Positions 37,501 to 50,530 of a DNA stretch of 64,000 bases are shown here, in pieces. Under the pieces are notes generated by a model. That model saw nothing but the letters and a program-made list of their open reading frames with translations, had not been told where the DNA came from and did not search any database. A program made the position numbers and the translations under genes. How positions within the stretch are numbered: the stretch's first letter is position 1; each line of letters opens with the position of its first letter. Location: contig VTPC01008753.1 in NCBI GenBank assembly GCA_011009095.1, positions 16,448 to 80,447 on the forward strand. Reading direction: 5' to 3'. The stretch comes from Ignelater luminosus. Taxonomy: Eukaryota; Arthropoda; Insecta; Coleoptera; Elateridae.

Positions 37501-37530
37501 TACCACAATCTCGTAAATAATGCTACTAAC

Positions 37531-37715
37531 CTTGACTTGCGACTCTGTCATTCCTAATGCGTATGCGAGTTTTGCTCGTTCAGGGCCCGCTAAATATTTT
37601 GTTTGTTCGAAGGTTTTTTCTAATGCGAATATCTGCTGACCGGAGAATGTGGGTCGTGTATGTTTCTTTTTAGTATCCTTATCTACACCGACTCCTCCAA
37701 GACCTCCTTGATTCA
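37531..37715 (-). CDS. Nkx6: Nkx6 homeobox gene, coding exon 2 (homeodomain helices 1-2)
   Basis: The acceptor TTTGTTTCAG lies just above 37715 and the donor AAG|GTTAGT just below 37531. The 185-bp exon completes the Val codon split with exon 1 (G|TG) and encodes 61 more residues: [20 protein letters not shown], then [20 protein letters not shown], then [20 protein letters not shown] and K. The homeodomain starts at KKHTRP (residue 233) and its first 46 residues are here. The block is almost identical to vertebrate NKX6.1/6.2, and [20 protein letters not shown] is diagnostic of the NK6 class. The intron falls between homeodomain positions 46 and 47. This is the strongest evidence for the gene's identity. 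Confidence 0.98.
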
Positions 37716-40700
37716 CTGAAACAAAGTAATCGATATTATTACTATTATTATTTTTCCGTAACACAGCGTAAAACTAGACGTATACAAGCATTTCTAAACT
37801 AGGAGACTGTGGAACAAAGAACGTTTTTACAAATAATTGCAAAAATGTTTATGTAAAACTGCAAATTAGTTCTCTTTTAGATAAACTTTATTAAGTTAAT
37901 TTACATCAAAACTGGCGAACATAAAACTAAGCATTATACGCAGTTTTCGCACCAATTGGTTTTTTATTGTTGGGATTAAAAGGAAATCCGCGATGACACC
38001 AAATGTTTTATCATTGCACAATGAGAGAAAAATCCGCCTTTACATTATGTCCCGAGTTTTATTCTACAAACACCAGAATAAAAACCGCTGCAAAAATGAT
38101 TTTAGGTTCTACTTAAGTCATTAACATCTTCCCATGTTTCCCTTAAAATATCACACGCACGACAAAAAAAATCTTTGCCGAGTTAGAATTAACCCAAAAG
38201 CTTTCTCTAGGATAGTTTACGTACGAAGAAAAATCCGCTTAACTGCAAATATGTGTACTCGTTGTCTATAACAAAGAAACAGCATCAAAAGAACGAAAAT
38301 GTGAGCAGAATGCTCAATTTAGTTAGAAAATCAGTACCTTATGCGAATTTCTTCATCTCTCTCACTCAACACGTGTTACAGTAGGGACCCTAAGCCAAGC
38401 TTTTCGCCTACCCACGAATATATTCGGGAAATATTATTGCTCGGAATGTGACAGGATGTTCCGATATAATATGATGAGGTGTACAATATCCGTAGTTGGG
38501 TTATTCATCTGAAAGTCGATAAAACTTTGTATTTTCGCTTATTCAACAAAATAAAACGCCCAACCGTTCTAATTGTTATCATCACCAACGATGTTATTCT
38601 ATTCCCCGTTCACGTTCCACAACACAACATGTAATAACATTGGGAAGCAACAATGTAAAATAACCACAGCAGCATTGGCGTCGGGAACGGTTTTACATAA
38701 GTACTTCCTATTACGGATTTTCCATCTGTTAAAATATATTTTCATATCAGAATCATTGCAAATATTTAGTATTAAATATACGTGGATTAGTAGCATGTGA
38801 TATTGAGGTTTTGCCACGCAAAAAATATTCATCTCATTTTTCTCCCTTTGTTCTCTCCACAGAAGAAGTTTTTCTTAGACAAATACAATGTCTTTAAAAT
38901 TACTTTGGGTAACATTTTTCCTTATACTTATCAGTTTTACAGAAACTCTTCCTAGGTAATTTTTAAGTCCGGTCGAATTTGAGTTTTTAAAGACTTATCT
39001 ATAACCTTTTAGGTACAATGATATTCAGAGATTATTATTAATTATGCAAAACAATTGACATAGACTAAAATTTCTTCCCAAAACCCATAGTAGCTGTTTC
39101 GTCTCTCTAAATTAAACAATATTGTGGAAAGAACAACTAACAACAACTAATCTCATCAATCAAAAGCTTGATGAAGCTTCATATGTAAAGCAAATGTTCT
39201 CAACTTTTCGATAATAAATATAAAACTTAACAGAATTACAATTTGGAGTTTGGCCAAAAAAAAAGTTGATTCAATCCTATAATGCATCATTTCGAGATTT
39301 CCCCATATCACTTTAAAACGTTGGGATTAACACTATAGAGGTATATAAATGTGTTTCAACGAAATTCAGCAACAGCAAAACATAAATATAACCATAGTAA
39401 ATAAAAATGTTTGTATCTTTTTGACACTGTTACATACAGAATTATCTACCCTCTAGTGAGAACTATAGAACAAAGCATTTTTGCACTAATTTCAATTTAT
39501 ATAAAATAGTTCAAAAAAAAATTTATTTTGTTTTTATCAATCACTTACAAGATGCTTGTCCAAAAAACGGTTAATGAACCAACTGCTTGCAATGAAGTTT
39601 TGATACATGAAAAATTATCAGAAATATCTTAGACAAGATTTAAACACTCATAGTGTTCGCAGTGACAGTGAACATCAACAACTAAACTGGCTTCATGATT
39701 CATCTAGCAACGTCACATCTATTTTAGGGCAGAACTAAATGACGATTTTATATTGTTGAGTCAAATGATCAAAACAGCTTTCTGCTTGAATAGGCCTAAA
39801 TATTAGATTCAAACAGCAAAGTTTTGCATTTAAAAGTTTGTTTACTACACGTTGATTAAAGCCCAAGATGAAGATTTTGAAAACAAAACAAACGTAAATA
39901 ACTATACATTATTTGCTAGAATTGCAAAGTTCCACCAGAAAGTACTTGTCCATTTAGTTCAAACAGTTCCAAATGTGTGTATCCATTTATTGTTGCATTC
40001 TTTGAAGTTCACTTGATATTGTTATTGCTTTAGGTCTTTTTTCCATTCACTTCCTTCTTTACAAACAAGCCGTTGCAAAGAGTTTGAGAATGCTAAATTA
40101 CATTCTGAATTATTTTGACAAGGTGATTTTGATTGAATGATCCTTAACAGTACAGTATTGCTTTTCTACTCGATCTTTGAAGCTGATACCGAGAAAGTTA
40201 TTTATTTTGCCAAACATACATTTGTTCAAACCCGCGTGTATTGTGTTCTATCAGCTCTGAATAGTTCTCAATTTTCTGTTTATCAAATAAACGCTAAGGT
40301 CAATTTTAGCATTCCAAATAAAAATCGTCGTTATAATCTACTATTATCCTTATGAGTTTTCTTTGCTCTGCGTGAAGAATGATAAGTAAAACTCAATTTA
40401 AAGAAGTATGGTGAGTAAATGACAATCTTATGAGTTTACTGAGTCATTTAATATTAGAATTTTGTTGTAAACAAATGTACCCTTAATTACCTAAAGCTTT
40501 GCCATTAGATCTACAAATAAAATTGTTAATCAATTTCTGCTTTGAAAAGGTCAACTTTGAAGTAGATAGCGCGTTTGGTTTTCTCACTTTTTGTTAGCTG
40601 TTTTCATTGTACTAAATTAAATCAAATGACATCTACTGGCCTTAATGGACGGAAAAATTAGGACTCTCTCCATTTGTAATAACATTTTGATTCTTTATTT

Positions 40701-40720
40701 TCTGTTTTTTAACAACGCAT

Positions 40721-40766
40721 ATAAAAATATGCAATGATATAGCATAAAAATATGCAGTGATGTAGC
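40721..40766 (+). repeat. 23-bp tandem duplication
   Basis: Two adjacent copies of ATAAAAATATGCA(A/G)TGAT, each followed by (A/G)TAGC, at 40721-40743 and 40744-40766, differing at two positions. Confidence 0.9.
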
Positions 40767-41080
40767 TTCCATAGGTATGACATTTGCATTACCAGAAGTA
40801 GCCCGCACGAATCCATTCAATCAGCTCAACTGACCCTCACATGATTTTATTTGTATAAGAAGTTTTACGACCCCCCATGCACTTTGTGCAAACGGTTGTA
40901 TCAATACAGCACGAACTCTTGATATATTGTTTTGGCCAGCTTGCCGAAATTTGTCTTCCTTTTTGTATGTTATTTCCCGGATCTCAATTATACAAGAATT
41001 TTGCGTAAGTAAAATTACAAAATCTGCACTTAACGATATATTAATGAAGAATACTTAAATGAAGATATTTAAATTGATGA

Positions 41081-41116
41081 GGTTAGACTAGGTTATATCA
41101 GGTTAGGTTAGATTAG
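41081..41116 (+). repeat. Short GGTTAG-rich tract
   Basis: GGTTAGACTAGG, then GGTTAGGTTAGATTAG: four to five imperfect units resembling the insect telomere repeat TTAGG. Such short internal tracts are common in insect genomes. Confidence 0.5.
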
Positions 41117-41842
41117 TGATTGGGACAGAGGTCGCGTTAGAAGATTAGTTGTATTTAAGCTGGGTTTAAGACATGTAGGTTAAGTTAGACATTGTTGACA
41201 TAATAATTAAAGTTAGTTAAGTTAGTGAAAAGCATAATGAAGTTTGAACGCATAAACAAAATTAAAAGATACAAGGATTGAATTCCAGAATTAAATAAAA
41301 AATTTCTGTAATATTAACCGAGTGAACATGAGTGATTAGAACTTTTATTTATAATAAAATAGTTTTTCATCAAAATGGCAGTATCAGTGTTTAAGGTTAA
41401 CTTTCATAAAACAAACAAATTCTAGTGATTCAGTTGTTATTTAATAAAAATCTGAAGAATCTAAAATATCAGTGCTATCGACTTGATATTTTCATCGAGT
41501 GACATGTATTATAAAATGTTTATTTTGTACACTTTTGATATCTTTTAATAAAAATAAATTAAATATTATTTCTGAGGATTTATTTAAGAAATTTATTATT
41601 GTTACCAATTTACAAAATAAAGAAATAAAATCTTGCCAGTAAAACTACTATTTACATATCCTTTAGTTTTGTATATTATACTGAATTAATAGAAGAATTG
41701 TTGTTAACGAATTGTTCAAAAAATTACATATTTTTAAAATTTTTAATAAGTTCCTAGTATTTTAAATAAAAATTTGAACTTCTTGTCCTTATTGAGAATC
41801 TATCCGATTCGGTATTTTCACTTTTATTCACTTTTTTATAGC

Positions 41843-41880
41843 GAATTTAGTTTTTCACAAGAAGAAAAAAAACTAAATTC
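41843..41880. repeat. Perfect 13-bp inverted repeat
   Basis: GAATTTAGTTTTT (41843-41855) and AAAAACTAAATTC (41868-41880), separated by 12 bases. It could form a hairpin or cruciform. Confidence 0.85.
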
Positions 41881-41929
41881 TTGGATATCGTGAAAATCGA
41901 AACCCTGAAAAACGTATCGTCGAAACTAT

Positions 41930-42660
41930 ATCACAATATGGAGAGGTGACGCGTAGAATATTCTTTTGCAGCAGACGTACTTTTATATCGCAAAGATTCT
42001 ACAGTGAACAGGCCAGATGTCTATATAATAATCTATATATGCTGACAACGCAGGATGTAGCGGAAGATGGGACCCTTGGGACATATAAGCCCGGAACAAA
42101 TTCAATAATGCATCTATAGCCTCGATCCGAGCATCTTATGGTGGTGATATTCGCGATGGAAAGCGTGTCCTGCAGTGCGAGAACAGTGAACACATCTCCT
42201 TAAATCATAAACGATTGATGCTCTTGTGCTGAAAAGGTACATATTGCATAATATGATTGTTCCGCTTTTCATGAAAACACGATCAAGGAATTATTCATAG
42301 GTTTCGTAGCGAACGGCTGGTAGGCACTGTATAACGACTAATGTAAGTGAGTGCAAGCATTTAGATAACAGAGATGGGACGATACTAAAGTGGATAATCT
42401 CTTGATCCTGTTATCTAGAGATATAATTATTCTAACAGGGTGTCTTGCTTAAAACAGCTTGCTCGATCGCCGTGGCGGCTGCGCCCCCGCGACTTCGAAA
42501 CGCGTTGCTAGGTAACCGCCTCCGGAAACCACAGAAATACTGCTACAATGTAGATGCTTGTACTACACGACACGCACAACACTTCTCCCGGAACGGAAGA
42601 TGGATCGTCATGATAACAATCTCCCTCTTCGCCGCTCTAGTTTGCATATCGAAACTCTTT
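41930..42660. promoter_or_regulatory. CpG-rich intronic island with an X-box-like site
   Basis: A more GC-balanced stretch between AT-rich blocks; 42460-42620 is the richest part. At 42504-42516 lies GTTGCTAGGTAAC, a full match to the RFX X-box pattern (GTTRCC/GTTGCT half, spacer, RGYAAC half). It could be an enhancer within Nkx6 or, since X-boxes mark ciliary-gene promoters, the promoter of an unrecognised transcript. The plus-strand ORF 42445-42663 across it (MLKTACSIAVAAAPPRLRNA at its start) has no known motif and I do not call it. Confidence 0.45.
42504..42516. promoter_or_regulatory. RFX X-box-like motif
   Basis: GTTGCTAGGTAAC, an imperfect palindrome of two RFX half-sites. RFX factors recognise this type of site in genes of ciliated sensory neurons; binding here is inferred. 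Confidence 0.5.
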
Positions 42661-43399
42661 TAATGCTTGATTGATGGAGATGATTGTCGTACGCTATCTG
42701 TAATTACCTATTCTACGATTTCCTATACATCAATCAACTTTTTCCCCGCCTCGATTTTCTCAAATCAATTCGGAATTAACAGTTATTCCTTCAAAATAAC
42801 GTCTGTGAGGTTTTTTTCCTTCAAATTTACACTTATGGGTGTTTTCAAAAACGTATTTGCGAGAAGAGATAAAGAGGATAATATATCCTTTTTCAAGAGT
42901 AAATTCAACTTTAATGGCTTTTTTCTGTAAATAATATAGTAGACAGACACTCTCTAAAGGCAGAACTCAAAAAGGTATACGAAATATCATTAAAACGAAT
43001 TAATTTGAATTTCTTGCCTAATTCTAATTTGTACAAAATCTATTCAAAATTTGTAAGAAATTCATTGAGTTATAAAATAAATTAATTAATTCTAAAAAGT
43101 CAAATCTATCAACCATTACGAAATATATGATCAAATTCAATATTCGTCTGATCTCCAAAAGCTATATTGAAGAGGAAGGTAATAAATCAAAAAGACACGA
43201 TTATTATCGTAAAGCTCGCAATTGCCAATTTTATTAATCATCGTAGGTATAAAAATATAGTGTATAACAAAATTATCAATTAATGGCGAAACATGAACTG
43301 AAATTTAGTGGATTTTTTCTTACTCCATAAAAAATATGTAATGTTTGCAATAAAAAGTAAATTTATTACATAGTTTAAAACAAAAAAAAATAGATGAGT

Positions 43400-43750
43400 T
43401 ATTTGGTTGTCAGATAATTTTGCTTAAGGCTGCTAACGCCCATATAAAAGACATAACTTATATGAAGTGGAATCTAATAAAGATTAAGTAATATAAGAAC
43501 GCGTGTGCTTAATTAAGGCAGCATTGTCTAATAATGCATCCTGAACGAGTGCTATATCATAAGCCGACGTCACGATGGCCCTTGTGAAAGCAAGGGCATA
43601 ATAACAGGCAACTTCGCTAATTGAAGACTGTAGTAGTGAATTAGTTGTTCATAGCTACTACATTTAACGGTCTGTCAGGCTTTTGTTGGTCCCGCTTTTA
43701 CGGCTTTCCGCAGTTGCCGGCGTTTTGGGGTTATTTCTATTTTTCTTTTA
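43400..43750. promoter_or_regulatory. Candidate intronic island
   Basis: CpG-containing, non-repetitive stretch (for example GCCGACGTCACGATGG near 43563 and CGCAGTTGCCGGCGTT near 43709) with a perfect hairpin GCCCTTG-TGAAAG-CAAGGGC at 43578-43597. Function unknown. Confidence 0.25.
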
Positions 43751-46700
43751 TGTTTCTCACCCTCCTTAAATACTAAGTATACACAGCATTGTATTTTCGT
43801 GCGAGTTATTAATGTATATTTGTGTTTGCTACTAAATTATTGCTGATTAATAAACGCTTTTGCTTTATTTTAAAATTTAAAACGCCTACACTTTAGAATT
43901 AAAGGTTATGTTCAGAGAATTGTTAGGTAAAATTGGTTTCGTATAGGGATTCTAACGAATTCTCTTACCAAATGGTTAAAGAAGTTCTAGCTAATGGTAA
44001 TATGGCAAAACTGAAGTATACCTATGGATTTTGAGAAGATTTACTGCATGCAAAAAGATTAAATCGAAGAGTTCAAGATGCCAAAATTTAACCTACCAGC
44101 TTTCAAAATTTTATAATTGAGAATTCGCTCAAAAATGAACTGCTAGAAAGCCTTTTAGGCATGAAGAAAACCTTGGAACAAAAACATTTTTTGACATAAC
44201 AAAGATGACTCATGTGATGCTACAATTTGCCCAACAACAGTCAGTTGACGATATAAAATTACACACACTTCCTTTCTCAGTAAGATGGTCAGGTCTTAAA
44301 CTGGAAAAAATTCGTTTTCTTCAGTTCTTTATTTGAGTTTACCCAAATTGTTCTTATTCAGTATCTTGATGATCAAGCCTCTTTAGGCTTAACAAACAAA
44401 GAAGCAAAATAAGAATATTTTGGGTACTGTCTCTGGTATAGAAAAGACTTTCTGTTTTCTTTGGTTGTCTTCTTGAACAATAATCTCAAATTAGATCCCA
44501 AATCACTTTCAAAACTAAAATCTTTGGTGGACTGCATCAGCTAACTTTTCAACCTATCCCTAAATATTGCTGGTCACCTGTAGATTAGATATCAGCCTTC
44601 TGTTTAGGCAAGTATCTGAAGTTTTCAAGTGCCAAAAATATCACATGACGAGTATATTAGTGTTGGACTAAAACAATAACAGTGTAACGACTGCATCTTC
44701 AACGTTTTGTATGGTTGGATAGAAACCAATTTCTTGTCCTCCAGATTAAAATAATTTCGCAAGATTATTCAGAAATTATTTCTGTCTCTGAACAAGTTAA
44801 CACTAAGAAAAGATTTTCTTGTTGATTCTTATTGCTGTAGAATCAACGGCCAAAAAGGCAAACACGATATAAGACACAAAAATCAAGAATTTCTGCAAAA
44901 GATCTAAAATTACTTTTGTCAAAATTTAGTGTAATTATGTCAGGTATGCAAGAGTATCCTAACTTATAATAATTGGCTCAGTAGGATTTTTTCAAACCAA
45001 CAAAATAAATAAGAAGCCTTTTGATATGTAACCATGAACATCAAATAAAGTGGCTTACACGATATGTTTGGTCTTCTATCAAAAGCTTTCTTTGCGAAAT
45101 CTACCATATACAACTACAAGAAGAATCTTCTACTTATTAATATTCTTAGCTTCAATTCTAACATTATCTGCATAATTTGCTTTGAAATAGAAAAAGATCT
45201 TACAATCTTGATTGCAACATTGTTATTTTGCTTTGCTGCAACTAACCCATCATATAATCTAATCTAAATCTAATTTCACTCACATCTTTTATTACCATAA
45301 ACAACTAAGCTAATCCACATTGCCATTCTACATTATCTTTTATAGAATTATCCAAATGTAACTAACAACAGCTAACTTTGAAAATTGGTGTTGATAAAGA
45401 CGAACCATTAGATAAAATTGAATTTGTTAAATGTTAGAAAAGAAAACTGCTTTTTAAGATTTTTGAAGATATTAATGTTGATAGAAGAAATTTTGTCGAC
45501 AGGCCCAAAGCAATAGTCCTAAAAAGTCCAAAATTAGTTTTAAACCAAACCACACCAATGCCTTTCAATTTGAACATTTGACGTACGCAAGCCTCTGCAC
45601 CACCTGACCATCTTCACTCTCACTGACAAAATGCACTGTTTTAGTAAATTGAAGATACAAAGTTCCAAACCACTTTCTTAAATTTATCAACTTTGACACT
45701 AGTTTTACTTTTGTTCTCACTGCCTCAATTTATTTGTTCGTTTTACCAAGCACCAAAAATCCAAATCTGTTACTAATTCACGCATTTTGATCTGCAAAAC
45801 AATAAGTGCTGAGTTTAGAATTTTCTAGAGCTTTTAATAGATAATACCCTTGTCATAGTTTCGCAAAAAACTATCTTTGGTAGTTTTGGTTAGTAACATA
45901 GCTGATATCATCCAAGTCCATTGGTAGAGTGGTCAAGATTGTCAAAACAATGCGCATACTGTAGTTTCAATAAACGTTATCGTTAGAAATTTTGATTAGA
46001 AAACAGAAGGTCAAGGATAATCTGAGAAGGTAGACCAAACATTTTCTGAATAGAAACTCATAAGACTTCTAGTGAGAAATTTATAAAATTGATAAAAGTG
46101 CGATTCTCTGTTTGAAAGCAACAAATGTGAAGCATACTGAAAACAATGAATATGGATCACGATTCTGCCTTCAAAATGCTTTTTGGTATTGCAAAATATG
46201 AATTCTACCACAAAAATACACATCTAGTTGCAATCTGCTGCAACCATACACATAGCAAATTGAGGAATTGAATTATCTAGTTACTAAAAATAAGCTTTGA
46301 ATATCAATCAGTGACTATCACCCCAGAAGAGATGCGTAGCCATTTTCATCCCTAGCAGTCTCCTATTAGAATAAGAGCGGTTTAGAGCGATGGTAGGCTG
46401 CCTGGAAAGCGTGTCTGAAACAAATTTAAGAATCAACCACAAGTATCCATAGTCTATTATCTATAGTTTTCAAGTAGAGTTTTTCGATAGATTTCAGTGC
46501 TTTAAGAATCCACATTTAATGGAAGTTGTTACACCGCTTAGAAGTTTTCAGTATCCCATTTTCGTCGACAAAGGTGACGGGCTGGATAACAAGTCTAATC
46601 CTTATTTCAAGAAAAAAATTTTAAACAAATTGGTTAATATGATTTTTACCATAATGCTATTTGCTAATTAACAAGTTATTAATTATCGTATTCATTATAA

Positions 46701-49700
46701 CGTTATCAAAGCAAAAAAGTTATTTTCCAATCTTATTCTCTGTAAAAATTATCATTCATCAATTGTCTTGTAATATAATTGCAATAAACAATTTTCTCTA
46801 AACAAACGAAGCAACAGTGTTATCGATAATACTCTTTTCTCTGTTGTTCGTGTAACAGCTAATCAATTTCAGAGTATGCCCCGGGCGGATATGGCAACAA
46901 ATAGCTGGAGGTAAAAATCTGAACAAATGTTTGTTCAAGTAATTGTACTAAAGCTATACACGGTTCGCTAAGTTACAAGCCCGTCTTAGGTTGATTACTT
47001 TTGCTGAAAAGCAGAATATACACCAATCGCTATAAAAACATTTTCTTACATTGTCATATAGGGAGGGTAAGTATCTTGTTTATTTAGACATTTGATTTGA
47101 ATACAACCCTCGTGTATAAAAGCTTTCTATTTTTATTTATAAATTCTTAAATGATAATGTTAAAACTTTAATATAAAATTTAAATGATAGGTTGGGGTTA
47201 ACGATCTGTTAAATTTAACAGATAATTAAAAAACCGATGGAACCCTCGAGCCTAGTTGCCTTTTAGACTATAATGAGGCAAGATTGCAATATATCAAAGC
47301 TTTATTAAGTTCATTTTATGGAAACATATCCTCAAAATAATGTAGACAGACGTCGATAGTATATGAGTTGGTAACCCATACATAAACTATTTGAATGGTC
47401 CGAAACAAATTTATATGTAACAGTACAAGCCTGTTTTACTATAGGCGGCTTTTAGTAAGGACCTAAAGCTCATAAAGATCTACAATCTGGTATTTCAATT
47501 AGACTGTTCAATAAATGAAATTCTTAATTTAAGGTTGTAATTTGTAATGATAATATTAAATGCATTAACTGTTTTTGTAATTAGTTTCATGAAAGCAATT
47601 TTTACTAAAATCGTCAAACTTGAAGTACTTACATTATTTACTGTTCGCTGAATTTTTACAAATGTCAAATTTACACAAAATTGTCGTTAACATTTTATGT
47701 AAGTTGTAGACCAAAATAGTCATAAAACAACTTTGTATGTGGAACTCGTAAAATTACTTTAGTCTAACATCCGTGAAGTTGATAAAATGGAATTGAATAT
47801 CAGCTAGTAGGTCGTAGCACTTTCTTGTGTTTTGGTCTATTTTTAAGTTTTAGGACTCAATTTGCATACAACTCTGTAAATATGGATTTTGAGACATTAA
47901 CCCCACTTTTATTGGCAGTTACAGGTTGTTTTGAAAATGATGGAAAGGCACATTCACGATATGAATACTATAGATATCAATAATAAGATATTTAGAAAGG
48001 TTTACTAACATATTTTCGCTACACTTACATTTTTGCCAATTTAACAGTTGAATTCTAGAACTTGAATTCTTTATGGAAGAGTTAAAATTATGTTGTATAA
48101 ATTGAAGTACTTTGTAGAGATCCATGATCTCCGATTTTGAACTTTAGACAGAATTCAATTTCACCAATTCTAACAGCATTGAAAAGTGAATTTTAATTTT
48201 CTTCGATTACTATTGTCTTTCCAAAATAGATCAACATTTTCCAATGGGGTTGCCATGATATCGAATGGCATTTGGTGCGCTACAAAATTGACCAATAGGT
48301 CAACTATATTATTAAAAATTATTCAAAGAAAATTAGTTGTATTTTCTCCTACTATTTTGCAAATCAATATCAAGTTAACAAAATAAATCTACGGAAATCA
48401 AATCGCATCCATAGATTGTAACCATGATATCAAAGACTACTAGTTCTGTGGTGGTTAGGTCAACTACCGATTGCAAAATCTCTTTTAGTCATTAGAGTAA
48501 ATATAATAGAGGACGTGTACAGAAATTTAAATTAAGATTGACGCGTTAATGTTTAAAAAATTCCCCCTTCATAATCAAAGTTTGCTCGAGCTCATCTGTT
48601 TCAGTAGCTTTGGTCTAGTTTCAGAGGCTTATTCGTTTGATCACTAAGTGCCACTGCAATCTTATCTATGTGCTACACAAGGAATCTAACGAGATTCTTC
48701 GCATCTCTTCCATTTCAATCGTTCTTACAATATCTAATCGATAATGTTTGCCACCCTCATCAGCACACTCAGTTCCTATAACGATCGACCATCGGTTATT
48801 AGAATAAAAAGCGAAATGAAGATATCAACATTTTTATCGGTTTTTCCCTTTGCTTTCTTTCAACAACCCCGGGATCTTGGATTTTTGGGCCTAAGCAAGC
48901 AAGCTACTTGTCTATATGATCCTACTATACTGTGATTTCCGTGACGTCTCATTTTTTAGTTTAGGTCGAAGACATACAAGTTTTATTGCGTTCAAAAATT
49001 TTAGATAAAATTCTTTTCAATCTGTAATCGCAATAGAACTTTTAGCTTGATTAGTTTTTGTGAATACTAATGCATAATTGACATTAAGGTAGTTTAGGCG
49101 AATTTAAAGACTTGGTTTCCTGAAAATAAAATCAGTGACGGCTGCCCCAAACGGAATATCAGGAATGTGTTCCTTCTTAGAAATACAAAATCGATTTGTT
49201 ATTGTAATTCTTATTAAGAAAAACGAATGTTATGATTACTTTTTAATATCAAGACTCTTAAAAATCTTTTCAACTGGTTAGATATGCTTGAGAATCAAAT
49301 ACAGATATACGACACTTTTTGCTGCAGTTCTGGTAATATTTTCTAAATTATCTTAAAATACAATGTGATACAATGTCTATTCGTTACGTTTGGTCACTAT
49401 TTATAGGTTTGGACAATTTCTAAATTCTTCTTCTTTTTCTTCTTATTTCCTATTTTTGAACTATATGGCTTTAAATAGTTTTTTTGTATTCCGTGTCATT
49501 GTTAATTGTTAAAATATTAATATTCTTATTATATTGATGATTTGTCTTTATTTTCTGTTACAACAGAAACTCTTTAGGTTTGATTGTCTTCTTTTCACAT
49601 TACAAGAACGGTTAGGCCCAAATATAGTAAATAAAGCCATACATCTGTTTATTCCGAAAATTGGCTTCATCTTATTAGAACCTTTTTTAAATTGACAATT

Positions 49701-50329
49701 TTAAAATCCAATATTTGTCTGAGTTCCAGTATATAAACATCATTACTTGGTTTATCTACAAGAAAAGATTGTTTATTCTTTAGATATACCGCAGTTACTT
49801 TAGTGTAAAATAAAATATATATATAGGCAACTTTCATAACTTACAATAAAAGTCTTCAGAACAAAATGGGAGAAAAATTCATTTTTTCATCTAAAAACAA
49901 GTAAATGAAAAAGCATCAAATGTTCTATTGTTATTCTTGTTAGTTAGAAACATATTTCGTTCTTATGTTTTCATTTGAAGTTTGAACATGAAAATATGAA
50001 AATTTGATCATAAATTTTTTCTTTGGGAAAATTGTAGTATTCTTGGAACTTTATAGTTTCTCCCTTCAAATATTTTCTTAACGTCTTTTATTCAAGTTAG
50101 ATGTTGTTTGTTTCTAAAGCAAGTTTTTCCAGGGTATAACAACATCCATGTAGGATTTAATTTTATAAGTGTTTCTATTATGTGATAAATCTACCTTTTT
50201 CTTCATTAGTTTTAATCTAACATGAGTTGATTGAACCATATCAATACTAATTTCATTATCGCACAGAACCACATATGTTTGGAACATTATTACATCATAT
50301 ATCACAATATACGTTGTGTACAAGTCTAG

Positions 50330-50530
50330 GTGATTGCGGGCAGTTAGGAGTATAGTTCGAAACGAGCTGCTCGTACCAAATGTTGATTCCATGGCAGCGG
50401 ATACGTAATGGCCGGTGACGTATGTGTTATTTGTTTGGCGCCATCTGGCAGTAGCGTTATTAACTTGGCAAATCAAACAAACCCCGACATTAATTACCAA
50501 GATCCGATCGCTCCCGTCTAACTTTAACCC
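50330..50530. promoter_or_regulatory. Candidate intronic enhancer island near exon 1
   Basis: About 200 bases of CpG-rich, non-repetitive DNA about 1.8 kb inside intron 1, with homeodomain-type cores (ATTAATTACC near 50490), a GTGACGTATG site near 50415 and GATCCGATCGCTCCCG near 50501. It stands out sharply from flanking AT-rich DNA. Confidence 0.3.

Larger units (their letters stand above)
29110..37530 (-). other. Nkx6: Nkx6 intron 2 (8.4 kb)
   Basis: Donor AAG|GTTAGT after exon 2, acceptor CTTTCAG before exon 3. The gene-proximal 2.8 kb (about 29130-31900) is CpG-rich and non-repetitive, apart from a TTA microsatellite at 29654-29680 and a CT-rich tract near 29940-29963. About 32150-36450 is CpG-poor, contains a mariner relic (33900-34500) and is otherwise unassigned. 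About 36800-37420, next to exon 2, is again more balanced in composition. Confidence 0.9.

Noticed and set aside
41081..41116. True telomere
   Set aside because: Too short and imperfect, and it lies inside an intron with gene exons on both sides.
44220..44540. Possible reverse transcriptase block (QYLDD)
   Set aside because: Only five residues resemble the YxDD motif; surrounding sequence and order of motifs do not fit.
50114..50500. 128-codon minus-strand ORF in intron 1
   Set aside because: Starts with TTG, has no recognisable domain, and overlaps what looks like a non-coding CpG-rich island.
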